Positions 36,176-44,002 of a stretch of 64,000 bases of DNA are shown in pieces. The translations under genes were made by a program, and so were the position numbers. Within the stretch, counting starts at the first letter, position 1. Each line of letters begins with the position of its first letter. Source of the DNA: CAVSVP01 sp963731125 (lineage in GTDB: Bacteria > Pseudomonadota > Gammaproteobacteria > Competibacterales > Competibacteraceae); assembly GCA_963731125.1 (NCBI GenBank), contig CAVSVP010000006.1, positions 124,001-188,000 of the forward strand, written 5' to 3'. Below the pieces are notes generated by a model that saw only the letters and a program-made list of their open reading frames with translations, did no database searches and was not told where the DNA came from.

Positions 36176-37386
36176 TGGCTGCTTACCTGCTCACGACCGG
36201 CGACGGTTTCGGCCCGCTCGTCCGGAATGGTGATTTCAGAACCGTCATCCACTAACTGCTGACCCAGCGTAACCACCTGGCCGGATAGATTCTCGCCCTC
36301 TATCTGTATGCGCTCGCCCTCGTGGATGCCCACTTTCACCTCACGCCAGTTCACCGATCGACCATCCTCGGCAACAATGAAAATTCCCGTTCGACCGTCT
36401 CGAGTGGTCAGCGCCTGATCCGGAACGATGGTGGCATTGGCGACTTGATCGAGCACTACCGTGGCACGAATGAACATACCGGGTTTTAAACGGCGGTCAG
36501 AGTTGTCGATGGTCAACTCAACCCGGGCCTGCCGCGAAGTCTGACGGAAAATTGGAGCCACGCGAGTGACTTGACCCACAAAGGTTTCGCCGGGATAGGC
36601 GTCGGTGGTCAGCGTAATTGCCTGTCCCGGCGTTATGCGGGCATATTCCTTTTCCGTAACAAAGATGATCGCGTTGATGGGATGCAGGACAACGATGGAC
36701 AACAGGGGAGTGTTGGCGGCGACGGTGTCACCTTCATCGACATATCGTTCGGCCACCACTCGGCGTGTATCGCCATCTGTCCAGCCAGCGGTGATGCGAG
36801 TATAGCCGAGGCGGATCTTTGCAGAAGCCAGCGCCGCTTCGGCGCGCGTGACCTGGGCTTTGGCTACCTGCACGGCGGCCTGCTTAGCCAGATGTTCAGC
36901 CCGGACAGTGTCCAGGTTCGACTCTGAAGCAATACCGCGTTCCCGTAGCGTCGTTAACCGCCCCAGTTCACGAGCAGCGATTTCCAAGCTGCTGATTGCC
37001 GCGGCCAGGTTGGCTTCTGCCACCGTAAGCTCTGCTTCAGCCTGGACCACGGCCTGACGGTACTCATCATCGTCCAACTCCGCGACTAGCTGACCTCGCG
37101 TCACCATGTCAGCCACATCGAAGGCAAGATTTTCAATCCGTCCCGCAATTTTTGGGGCAACGACGAATCTCGCTGGGGCTTCGAGCGTACCACTGAATGT
37201 TCTTCGGTGTTCAATTAGGCCATACTCGATAGGCGCGATCTCAACCGGAACCGCCCTGCGGTCGCTCCGGCTAGGATTAGCGATATCGTCCTGTTCCTGA
37301 AAGCGATCTACGATCGCCCATCCCAATCCGCCGAGCAGGGCGGCTACCGCCGCCAGCGTAATCCATCGTTTGCTGAACACTGTCAT
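36172..37386 (-). CDS. RND membrane-fusion protein (HlyD/AcrA type)
   Basis: 404 residues. An N-terminal membrane anchor (about 8-25) is followed by the lipoyl half-motif GRIENLAFDVADMVTRGQLVAELDDDEY, a predicted coiled coil of alanine-rich helices (about 110-175), the second lipoyl half with VDEGDTV, and the beta-barrel GQVTRVAPIFRQTSRQARVE with LKPGMFIRATV. It links the RND pump to an outer-membrane channel encoded elsewhere. Confidence 0.92.
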   Translation of the reverse strand: MTVFSKRWITLAAVAALLGGLGWAIVDRFQEQDDIANPSRSDRRAVPVEIAPIEYGLIEHRRTFSGTLEAPARFVVAPKIAGRIENLAFDVADMVTRGQLVAELDDDEYRQAVVQAEAELTVAEANLAAAISSLEIAARELGRLTTLRERGIASESNLDTVRAEHLAKQAAVQVAKAQVTRAEAALASAKIRLGYTRITAGWTDGDTRRVVAERYVDEGDTVAANTPLLSIVVLHPINAIIFVTEKEYARITPGQAITLTTDAYPGETFVGQVTRVAPIFRQTSRQARVELTIDNSDRRLKPGMFIRATVVLDQVANATIVPDQALTTRDGRTGIFIVAEDGRSVNWREVKVGIHEGERIQIEGENLSGQVVTLGQQLVDDGSEITIPDERAETVAGREQVSSQ

Positions 37387-37591
37387 AAATTAGAACTTCA
37401 GATAGTTTTGAATGTGAGCTTGTCGTGTTTGATAACTTATACGGACCCAAGTTTGATAATGTTCTTGCGCCCATCTGAAAAACCGAAACTCTTTAGTTCT
37501 CGAAGCCCCGCCAATACTGAATAGGGCCAGATTAAATTAGCAAACATAGAGGGGCGTCAGAGATGATCAAGTTGACAAAGCTCATGATGGA

Positions 37592-37620
37592 TTGACAGTC
37601 TCGAATTCGCGATTTATTCT
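37592..37620 (+). promoter_or_regulatory. sigma-70 type promoter for the ferritin-feo operon
   Basis: TTGACA at 37592-37597 and TATTCT at 37615-37620 are separated by 17 bp. A Fur-box-like sequence begins 12 bp later, over the expected start of transcription. The gap 37387-37854 holds nothing else I recognise. Confidence 0.6.
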
Positions 37621-37631
37621 AAGCATTAAAT

Positions 37632-37650
37632 GATAATGATTTTCATTAAT
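37632..37650. promoter_or_regulatory. Fur box
   Basis: GATAATGATTTTCATTAAT matches the classical 19-bp Fur consensus at 15 positions. It overlaps the region just downstream of the promoter above, so iron-loaded Fur would repress the ferritin-like and feo genes. The box is about 205 bp before the first gene. Confidence 0.7.
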
Positions 37651-37854
37651 GTTTATAATAAATAGATCTACAGGGCATTGAATTCACGTATATAGATCAA
37701 GAAGAAGCTCAATGCCGCCTTAAATTTGCTATCCAACAAGCGGTTATGTATGAACCAAGAACTGGTTTTGCCTGTTTCGGCAAAAACCATAAAGTCTGCA
37801 AAACTCATATAGCAATAACCCTCTCGCTATATCCTCGTCGACAGGAGAAATTGT

Positions 37855-38316
37855 ATGAAGAACGAACTGAATAAGGCGGCAGTCATCGACCACCTGAATA
37901 CCATTCTGGAGTTGGAATTGGCCGGAGTGGTGCGCTACACACACTATTCGCTGATGGTCTACGGCTATAACCGTATTCTCATCGTCGACTGGATGCGCGA
38001 GCAGGCTCAGGAATCCCTGCGTCACGCTCAGGAGGCGGGTGAACTGATCACCCATCTGGGAGCACATCCATCGCTCACCATTGGATCCTTGCTGGAATCT
38101 GAAAAGCACGACATCGACGCTATCCTGCACGAGTCCCTGGTTCACGAGCGCCATGCATTGGAGACCTACAAGCAACTTCTTACACTGGTGGAAGGCCGCT
38201 CGGTGTTGCTGGAAGAATACGCCCGGCGCATGATTGCGCAAGAAGAAATGCACCAGGGCGACGTGGATAAGATGTTACGTAAACCGGGCGATGTGAAAGC
38301 GTATGGCGAAACCTAA
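37855..38316 (+). CDS. bacterioferritin-like (ferritin fold) protein
   Basis: 153 residues forming a four-helix ferritin-like bundle. Candidate di-iron ligands: E21 (LELELAGVVRY), E53 and H57 (QESLRHAQE), E93 (HESLVHE) and E130/H133 (EEMHQGD). The helix-2 spacing is E-x3-H, not the E-x2-H of true bacterioferritin, and no methionine is placed as haem ligand, so it may be a haem-free relative. GGAG precedes the start. It heads the feo genes, joining iron storage to uptake. Confidence 0.82.
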   Translation: MKNELNKAAVIDHLNTILELELAGVVRYTHYSLMVYGYNRILIVDWMREQAQESLRHAQEAGELITHLGAHPSLTIGSLLESEKHDIDAILHESLVHERHALETYKQLLTLVEGRSVLLEEYARRMIAQEEMHQGDVDKMLRKPGDVKAYGET

Positions 38317-38395
38317 ACTGGGATTCAAACGGCTGTCCGCCTGTAGATCAATGGCACAAGGCGGCATTGGAACCACCGTTGGTAGATAAATCATC

Positions 38396-38653
38396 ATGAA
38401 GATCTCATCGGACCCCCCAGACCAGAAGCCCTTTCCTCTCAGCATGGCGGACGAAGGAATGCGGATCCGTATTGTGGGATTACTTGCAGGCCGTCGGCTG
38501 GACCGGCGCCTGACGGAACTAGGGCTCACTATCGGTAGCGAGCTTAAAGTCTTCCAGCGGCAATCCGGAGGCAGCCTGGTGGTAGTGAACGGCGAGATCC
38601 GCCTCGCGCTAGGCGGCGGCATGGCCCACAAGATCCTGGTGGTGCCTGTCTGA
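38396..38653 (+). CDS. feoA: FeoA domain protein (first copy)
   Basis: 85 residues of the SH3-like FeoA fold (RIVGLLAGRRLDRRLTELGLTIGSELKVFQRQSGGSLVVVNGEIRLALGGGMAHKILV). FeoA proteins bind or regulate FeoB. An internal ATG at 38444 (MADEG) is also possible. Lies 80 bp after the ferritin-like gene. Confidence 0.85.
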   Translation: MKISSDPPDQKPFPLSMADEGMRIRIVGLLAGRRLDRRLTELGLTIGSELKVFQRQSGGSLVVVNGEIRLALGGGMAHKILVVPV

Positions 38654-38722
38654 ATACTCGCTTATACCCATTGCTGCAATCAATGGCGGGCCTTTCCCGC
38701 CGCTACCGAGGAAAACAGTCAA

Positions 38723-38962
38723 ATGACGACGATATGCCTCAGAGACTTGGGCGTGGGAGATCGTGGCAAGGTGATCGGCTATGCCGAAGGAGACCGGAAC
38801 TACCGCAGGAAATTATTAGCCATGGGATTGACGCCGGGGACTGAATTCCACATAACACGCTATGCCCCTCTGGGTGATCCCATTGCAATCCAGGTGCGCG
38901 GGTTCGCTTTGAGTCTGCGTAAAGACGAAGCGGCGGCGCTGCGCGTGGAAAAGCAGTCATGA
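38723..38962 (+). CDS. feoA: FeoA domain protein (second copy)
   Basis: 79 residues with LRDLGVGDRGKVIGY, RRKLLAMGLTPGTEFHITRYAPLGDPIAIQVRGFALSLRKDEA, the standard FeoA pattern and closer to classical FeoA than the first copy. Its stop overlaps the feoB start (ATGA), showing translational coupling. Confidence 0.9.
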   Translation: MTTICLRDLGVGDRGKVIGYAEGDRNYRRKLLAMGLTPGTEFHITRYAPLGDPIAIQVRGFALSLRKDEAAALRVEKQS

Positions 38963-41331
38963 CGAAAAAATACACCATCGGTATGGTAGGCAATCCTAAC
39001 TGCGGCAAGACCACCTTGTTCAACGCATTGACGGGAACCAAACAGCGGGTAGGCAACTGGCCCGGCGTGACCGTAGAGCGTAAAACCGGCCAGTATCGCT
39101 TCGAGTGTGCAGAATTTGAGATCGTCGATCTGCCGGGTACCTATTCCTTGGACGTGACCGACCACGACATTTCGTTGGATGAAAAGATCGCCCGCGATTA
39201 CGTGCATGGGCGTGAAGCGGCGCTTATCGTCAACATCGTCGATGCCTCCAACCTGGAACGCAATCTCTATCTCACCTCGCAACTGATGGAGATGCGGGTA
39301 CCACTGGTGGTGGCGTTGAATATGAGCGATATGGCTGAAGCACGGGGTATTAGCATCGATGCCGGAGGTCTGGCCAAGCGCCTGGGCTGCCCCGTCGTAC
39401 CCATCGTCGCCTCGCAAAACCAGGGTATCAATACCCTTAGACGGGTTTTGCTGAAGACCGTCGAGGCGCCGCCGGTACCCACGACCGAAATCCGGTATGA
39501 TACCAACCTGGAACAGGCAATCAACGTGTTGATGCCTGTGGTTACCGGAATTACCCAGACCTCCGGCACCGACCCCCGCTGGCTGGCGGTACGGCTGTTG
39601 GAAGGCGACGATCTGGCCAAGCAAATCAGCGCTGAAGCCGTTACCGAGGAACTGTTGTCCCAAGCCCGTCGGGGTCTGAACGAAGATATCGATATCCTGA
39701 TGGCGGATGCCCGCTATGGCTTTGCTAACCGCCTGAGCCAGGAAACCGTCAAGCGGAAAACCGCAGTCTCGCATCACCTCTCCGACCGAATCGACCGCGT
39801 GGTGCTGAATCGGGCACTCGGCATCCCCATTTTCTTGGGCATCATGTACCTGATGTTTATGTTTACCATCAACATCGGCGGCGCTTTTATCGACTTCTTT
39901 GACCGGTTTACCGGCACGCTTCTGGTGGACGGCTTTGCCGAAGGGCTTGCCGGCTTAAGCTCGCCGGAATGGCTTACCGTGCTCATGGCCAACGGCATCG
40001 GCGGCGGTATCCAGGTAATAGCCACCTTTATTCCGATCATTGGTTTCCTCTACCTGTTCCTATCCCTGCTGGAGGACTCCGGTTACATGGCCCGCGCCGC
40101 CTTCGTAATGGATCGCTTTATGCGCACCATCGGGCTTCCCGGCAAATCATTCGTACCTCTGATCGTGGGCTTTGGCTGCAATATGCCGGCGATCATGGCC
40201 ACCCGTACCCTGGAGCATCAGCGCGATCGCATCCTTACCATAGTGATGGCCCCTTTTATGTCCTGCGGAGCACGGCTACCGGTCTATGCGCTGTTCGCTG
40301 CTGCTTTTTTTCCGGTAGGGGGCCAAAATGTCGTATTCGGGTTATATCTGATTGGTATCGCCGTAGCGGTCCTAACAGGGCTCGTTCTAAAAACTACACT
40401 ACTGCCGGGGGAGGCCATGCCTTTTATCATGGAACTGCCGCCCTACCACCGGCCCACCCTCAAGGGCATCCTGATACTTACCTGGGAGCGACTCAAGACC
40501 TTTATCCTGCGCGCCGGCAAGGTTATTGTTCCCATGGTGCTGGTGCTTAACTTCCTCAACGCCTTTGGCACCGACGGCAGCTTCGGCAATGAGAACACCG
40601 AGAATTCCGTACTCAGCGAGGTGGGGCGCGTCATCGCACCGGCCTTCTCGCCCATGGGGTTAGACGGGGAGAATTGGCCGGCGGCAGTAGGAATTTTCAC
40701 CGGCGTGTTGGCCAAGGAGGCGGTGGTCGGTACCCTGGATGCCATGTACACCGCACTCGCCACGGCCGACGCGGGTGGAGCGGCAGAAACAGAAACCGGG
40801 TTTGACTGGTGGGGCGATATGGGTAAAGCGTTTGCTTCCATTCCCGCCAATCTGACGGATGCCCTAGGTAACTGGGCCGATCCATTGGGCGTCGGCATCG
40901 GTGATGTCAGCAACGTGGAGACCGCCGTCGCTGAACAAGTCGTAACCACAGGCACTTTTGGGGCCATGGCTGCGCGTTTCGACGGAGCCGCCGGCGCCTT
41001 TGCCTATCTGCTGTTCATCCTGCTCTATTGCCCCTGCACAGCGGCCATCGCCGCGGTATACCGGGAAACCACGCTGGGCTGGACGTTATTCGTCGCCGGC
41101 TGGACCATCGGGCTCGCCTATATGGCGGCTACCCTCTTCTATCAGACAGCCATCTTCACCCGCCACCCAACCATTTCGCTGGCCTGGATCGGATCGCTTC
41201 TGGGAATTTTCACCCTGGTGATTCTGGCCCTGCGCTGGTGGGGGCAACGCGAATTGCGGCTGCTCAATGGGCGAGCGACAATGTTTAGCTGCTTTCCGTT
41301 GGGGGCGGCGATGCTCACTTCTTTAGTTTAG
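38959..41331 (+). CDS. feoB: ferrous iron transporter FeoB
   Basis: 790 residues. The N-terminal G domain has G1 GNPNCGKT (11-18), G3 DLPGTYSL and G4 NMSD; a helical insertion domain follows. The membrane part carries two Gate regions, with GFGCNMPAIMATRTLE and SCGARLPVYALF holding the cysteines of the iron path, and the second repeat LLYCPCTAAIAAVYRE. Length and motifs are complete. It imports Fe(II) across the inner membrane, driven or gated by GTP. Confidence 0.96.
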   Translation: MTKKYTIGMVGNPNCGKTTLFNALTGTKQRVGNWPGVTVERKTGQYRFECAEFEIVDLPGTYSLDVTDHDISLDEKIARDYVHGREAALIVNIVDASNLERNLYLTSQLMEMRVPLVVALNMSDMAEARGISIDAGGLAKRLGCPVVPIVASQNQGINTLRRVLLKTVEAPPVPTTEIRYDTNLEQAINVLMPVVTGITQTSGTDPRWLAVRLLEGDDLAKQISAEAVTEELLSQARRGLNEDIDILMADARYGFANRLSQETVKRKTAVSHHLSDRIDRVVLNRALGIPIFLGIMYLMFMFTINIGGAFIDFFDRFTGTLLVDGFAEGLAGLSSPEWLTVLMANGIGGGIQVIATFIPIIGFLYLFLSLLEDSGYMARAAFVMDRFMRTIGLPGKSFVPLIVGFGCNMPAIMATRTLEHQRDRILTIVMAPFMSCGARLPVYALFAAAFFPVGGQNVVFGLYLIGIAVAVLTGLVLKTTLLPGEAMPFIMELPPYHRPTLKGILILTWERLKTFILRAGKVIVPMVLVLNFLNAFGTDGSFGNENTENSVLSEVGRVIAPAFSPMGLDGENWPAAVGIFTGVLAKEAVVGTLDAMYTALATADAGGAAETETGFDWWGDMGKAFASIPANLTDALGNWADPLGVGIGDVSNVETAVAEQVVTTGTFGAMAARFDGAAGAFAYLLFILLYCPCTAAIAAVYRETTLGWTLFVAGWTIGLAYMAATLFYQTAIFTRHPTISLAWIGSLLGIFTLVILALRWWGQRELRLLNGRATMFSCFPLGAAMLTSLV

Positions 41332-41346
41332 TCTAGGGGATTTCGA

Positions 41347-41616
41347 ATGATTCTTGCGGAGCTTAACACCTATCTTGCGCAGCACCAACGAGTTGCGCTC
41401 GCCGAGCTGTCTCAGCGATTTGGTTCCGACCCTGAGGTCCTGCGCAGCATGCTCGCCGTGCTGAACCGCAAGGGCAGAGTGAGAAAGATGCCTGTCGGTA
41501 CGGTATGCGACGCGTGTTGTACAAAATGCGATCCAGCGAGCGTCGAGATCTATGAGTGGGTAACGAACGACCCGGCTGCGCCCTCAGCCAGCGGACCCAT
41601 AACGGACCTGTCATAG
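41347..41616 (+). CDS. feoC: FeoC-like winged-helix protein
   Basis: 89 residues. A winged-helix LAELSQRFGSDPEVLRSMLAVLNRKGRVRKM is followed by the wing with clustered cysteines CDACCTKC, which in FeoC can hold an iron-sulphur cluster. Starts 15 bp after feoB. Family members regulate FeoB stability or feo transcription. Confidence 0.88.
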   Translation: MILAELNTYLAQHQRVALAELSQRFGSDPEVLRSMLAVLNRKGRVRKMPVGTVCDACCTKCDPASVEIYEWVTNDPAAPSASGPITDLS

Positions 41617-41736
41617 TTTGTCTTGCCGATGTCCGTGGATGCCTGTTAAGGCAAGAGCGGGTCATACCTGAAACATCGGGGAAGTACTGAATAGCTACAA
41701 AACTTATAATATTTTGTCGCATCAGGAGAAGTTATC

Positions 41737-42243
41737 ATGAGTAATAACGCGAACACGGTTAATCAACCATATTTTTGTGAACTTCCCTTTGCTGAGCAAC
41801 TAATGCTATGGAGCATCCGCACTTGGGTACGCGGTTACGAGTTACAAACGTCCGTCGATGAAAGGCTTTTCGAGGCATTTAGTAAGGTGCGGATTCCCCG
41901 CGCCGCTGGGCTGTTGGATAAAATTATGCGCACTATCGTCATGGGCCACAAACGCACCGTGAAAATCCATTGCCCCTGCTACCGTCTGGTGGGTAACGAC
42001 GAGCGCACCCTGCTGAACGTGATCGCACGCTATCAAGCTGGCCATCAAGGCAAGGCCTGGTTTCCATTATGTCGTTTTTTGCGGCCCAACGCGGCTCAAT
42101 GTCTGGGTAAGCTGTTGGATGAAATAGCCGATATGCTGACCGCCGCCAGTCTGAACCTCGTCAATCCCCGACCGTCTCTGGAAGCACCGCCCCAGCTACC
42201 GCCGATGACGGTTTCCGCAGCCGTCTCGACGCGACTTCATTGA
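41737..42243 (+). CDS. conserved hypothetical protein
   Basis: 168 residues, good GGAG box. Contains FAEQLMLWSIRTWVRGYELQTSVDERLFEAFSKVRIPRAAGLLDKIM and a conserved-looking CPCYRLVGNDERTLLNVIARYQ with two cysteines, then a proline-rich tail. No family recognised. Its place behind feoC and before an iron-dependent hydroxylase suggests an iron-linked role, by context only. Confidence 0.6.
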   Translation: MSNNANTVNQPYFCELPFAEQLMLWSIRTWVRGYELQTSVDERLFEAFSKVRIPRAAGLLDKIMRTIVMGHKRTVKIHCPCYRLVGNDERTLLNVIARYQAGHQGKAWFPLCRFLRPNAAQCLGKLLDEIADMLTAASLNLVNPRPSLEAPPQLPPMTVSAAVSTRLH

Positions 42244-42278
42244 CTCAGCGCCTGTCAAACCCGACTACCAAAACGGTA

Positions 42279-42950
42279 TCAAACCTCTGCCCACATACGC
42301 AGCAAATTAGCAAGGCTTTTCGAGAGCAGGTCGAATTCGCGGGTCTTGCCGTGCTTTTCGAATAACATACGGCGCGCCGTGTCGAGATCAAAAAGCAACT
42401 CACGCCGCGCCGCATCCCGCACCAAGCTCTGAATCCAGGTCACCGCCGCCAGTCGCGTTCCCCGGGTGACAGGTTCTACCCGGTGCAACATGGTGGAAGG
42501 ATAAATCACCATGGCGCCCGCATCGAGCTTAAAATCTTGCTCGCCCGCCGTGGTCTCGATCACCAATTCGCCGCCATCGTAGTCCAGCGGGTTGCTCAAA
42601 AACAGGGTCATCGATATATCCGAGCGCACGGGATTCATATCACCCATCACCGCATCGTCCACATGCGTGCCGTACTTCATCGCCTGGTCATAACGGTTGA
42701 ACAACAGTGGCCGGATGGCTTTAGGCCTTACCGCCAGATTAAATAACGCGTTGCGGCGCAACGCTTGCCGGACCAGGACTTCCAGCTGACGTGTTAACTG
42801 AGCATCTGTCTTGGCTTGGGTGTTGTGCTTGACCCGGCGGGCGTGCCAACCGGCGCTTAGCTGCCCGTCAAGAAAGACTGTTCGTTCTAGGTCAGCCTGC
42901 ACTTGGCACAGCTCTTGAGCAGTCAGTACGTCAGCAATGCAAAGAATCAT
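42279..42950 (-). CDS. PiuC-type Fe(II)/2-oxoglutarate hydroxylase (PKHD)
   Basis: 223 residues. Iron ligands H96, D98 (YGTHVDDAVMG) and H156 (YPSTMLHRVEPV); R166 should bind 2-oxoglutarate. LFNRYDQAMKYGTHVDD and FLSNPLDYDGGELVIE are signatures of the YbiX/PiuC family, often next to iron-siderophore receptors and Fur-regulated. It is divergent to the GEGG-repeat protein with a Fur-like box between them. Confidence 0.88.
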   Translation of the reverse strand: MILCIADVLTAQELCQVQADLERTVFLDGQLSAGWHARRVKHNTQAKTDAQLTRQLEVLVRQALRRNALFNLAVRPKAIRPLLFNRYDQAMKYGTHVDDAVMGDMNPVRSDISMTLFLSNPLDYDGGELVIETTAGEQDFKLDAGAMVIYPSTMLHRVEPVTRGTRLAAVTWIQSLVRDAARRELLFDLDTARRMLFEKHGKTREFDLLSKSLANLLRMWAEV

Positions 42951-42993
42951 AGGGGGCTTTGTTAGCTTATCCGGAAATAGTAGTATGCTAATT

Positions 42994-43012
42994 GAAGATG
43001 AGAATTAATTGC
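42994..43012. promoter_or_regulatory. probable Fur box between piuC-like gene and GEGG-protein gene
   Basis: GAAGATGAGAATTAATTGC matches the Fur consensus at 12 of 19 positions and holds the common core TGAGAAT-AATT. Located 44 bp before the PiuC-type gene start and about 60 bp before the GEGG-protein gene, so it could control both. Confidence 0.5.
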
Positions 43013-43072
43013 AATAAAGTATAGGGTGCTTTTTTAGTGTCATTCTCTACATCATCAGCAGGAGATTCAGTC

Positions 43073-43978
43073 ATGAAACGCAAAATCTGGGTTGGCGTCG
43101 GCGCCTATATGCTTACCAGTGTTGGTCCTGCGGTAACCGCTGCTGTGCAAAACGATAGCAGCGTGACGGTAATTCCGGCCGCATTTCAGCATACGGATAA
43201 AAGCGAGCGGTCAACGCACTTTCTCGGGCAGACCCTACAGCTTGCCGGCGCTGGCGGCGAGGGTGGCGAGGGTGGCGAAGGCGGTGAGGGTGGCGAAGGC
43301 GGTGAAGCTGGATTGACGAGCGCTGCCAGTCCTGAGGAAACCTTTGTGACTGAACTGTTGTTGATGCAGGGGCATTTACGCGTTGGCAAAGCACTGGTTG
43401 ATCAGGGCGCCTGGGATGATGCACTGGCCCACTTCAAGCATCCGGTTGAAGAAATCTATAGCGCCATCGAGGATGCGCTCGCAGCAAGAAAAATGACTCA
43501 ATTTGAAGACCGGCTTAATACCCTAGCGGATCAAGTGCAGACCAAAGCCGGCGGCGAGGCATTCGAACAAAACTACGCCGACGTCATGGCGCAGATCCAT
43601 GACGCCGTTACCAGCGTGGACGCCAACACCCGTACTTCGCCCGATTTTGTGCTGGATGTTGCCTTGCAATTGCTTAGGCAGGCAAGCGAGGAATATGAGG
43701 CTGCCGTTATAGACGGTAAGCTGGTCAATGTCGCCGAGTACCAGGATAGCCTAGGGTTTGTCTGGGTCGCCGAGGATCTGGTGCAAGGCGTTTCGGGTCA
43801 ATTACAAGCTGCGAATGGCGATGCTTATGAACAGTTGCGAAACCGGTTTGCGGAGTTAAAAACGGCCTGGCCGTCTGTAGCACCACCCTTACAGCCTGCA
43901 GCGACTCCCAGCCAGGTGTACGGCACTGTTGCGCGGATTGAGATTACCATGAACGATCTTAGACAGCCGGAGAACTGA
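43073..43978 (+). CDS. exported GEGG-repeat helical protein
   Basis: 301 residues from ATG 43073 (GGAG box upstream). A signal peptide ends near TAA (about residue 24). A run of GEGG repeats (about residues 61-78) links it to a helical domain with LLLMQGHLRVGKALVDQGAWDDALAHFKHPVEEIYSAIEDAL; the histidines in GHLRVG and HFKHP look conserved-type and could bind metal. Before the mobile element at 44003 inserted, it lay only about 65 bp ahead of the di-haem peroxidase, so the two were probably one operon. Function unknown; iron or copper redox chemistry is suggested. Confidence 0.75.
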   Translation: MKRKIWVGVGAYMLTSVGPAVTAAVQNDSSVTVIPAAFQHTDKSERSTHFLGQTLQLAGAGGEGGEGGEGGEGGEGGEAGLTSAASPEETFVTELLLMQGHLRVGKALVDQGAWDDALAHFKHPVEEIYSAIEDALAARKMTQFEDRLNTLADQVQTKAGGEAFEQNYADVMAQIHDAVTSVDANTRTSPDFVLDVALQLLRQASEEYEAAVIDGKLVNVAEYQDSLGFVWVAEDLVQGVSGQLQAANGDAYEQLRNRFAELKTAWPSVAPPLQPAATPSQVYGTVARIEITMNDLRQPEN

Positions 43979-44002
43979 CGCAAGTTAACCCAAGATGCTA
44001 TT

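Noticed and set aside
43255..43310. GGTGGCGAG-type tandem DNA repeat as a possible repeat array
   Set aside because: It is in frame and encodes the GEGG linker of an exported protein.
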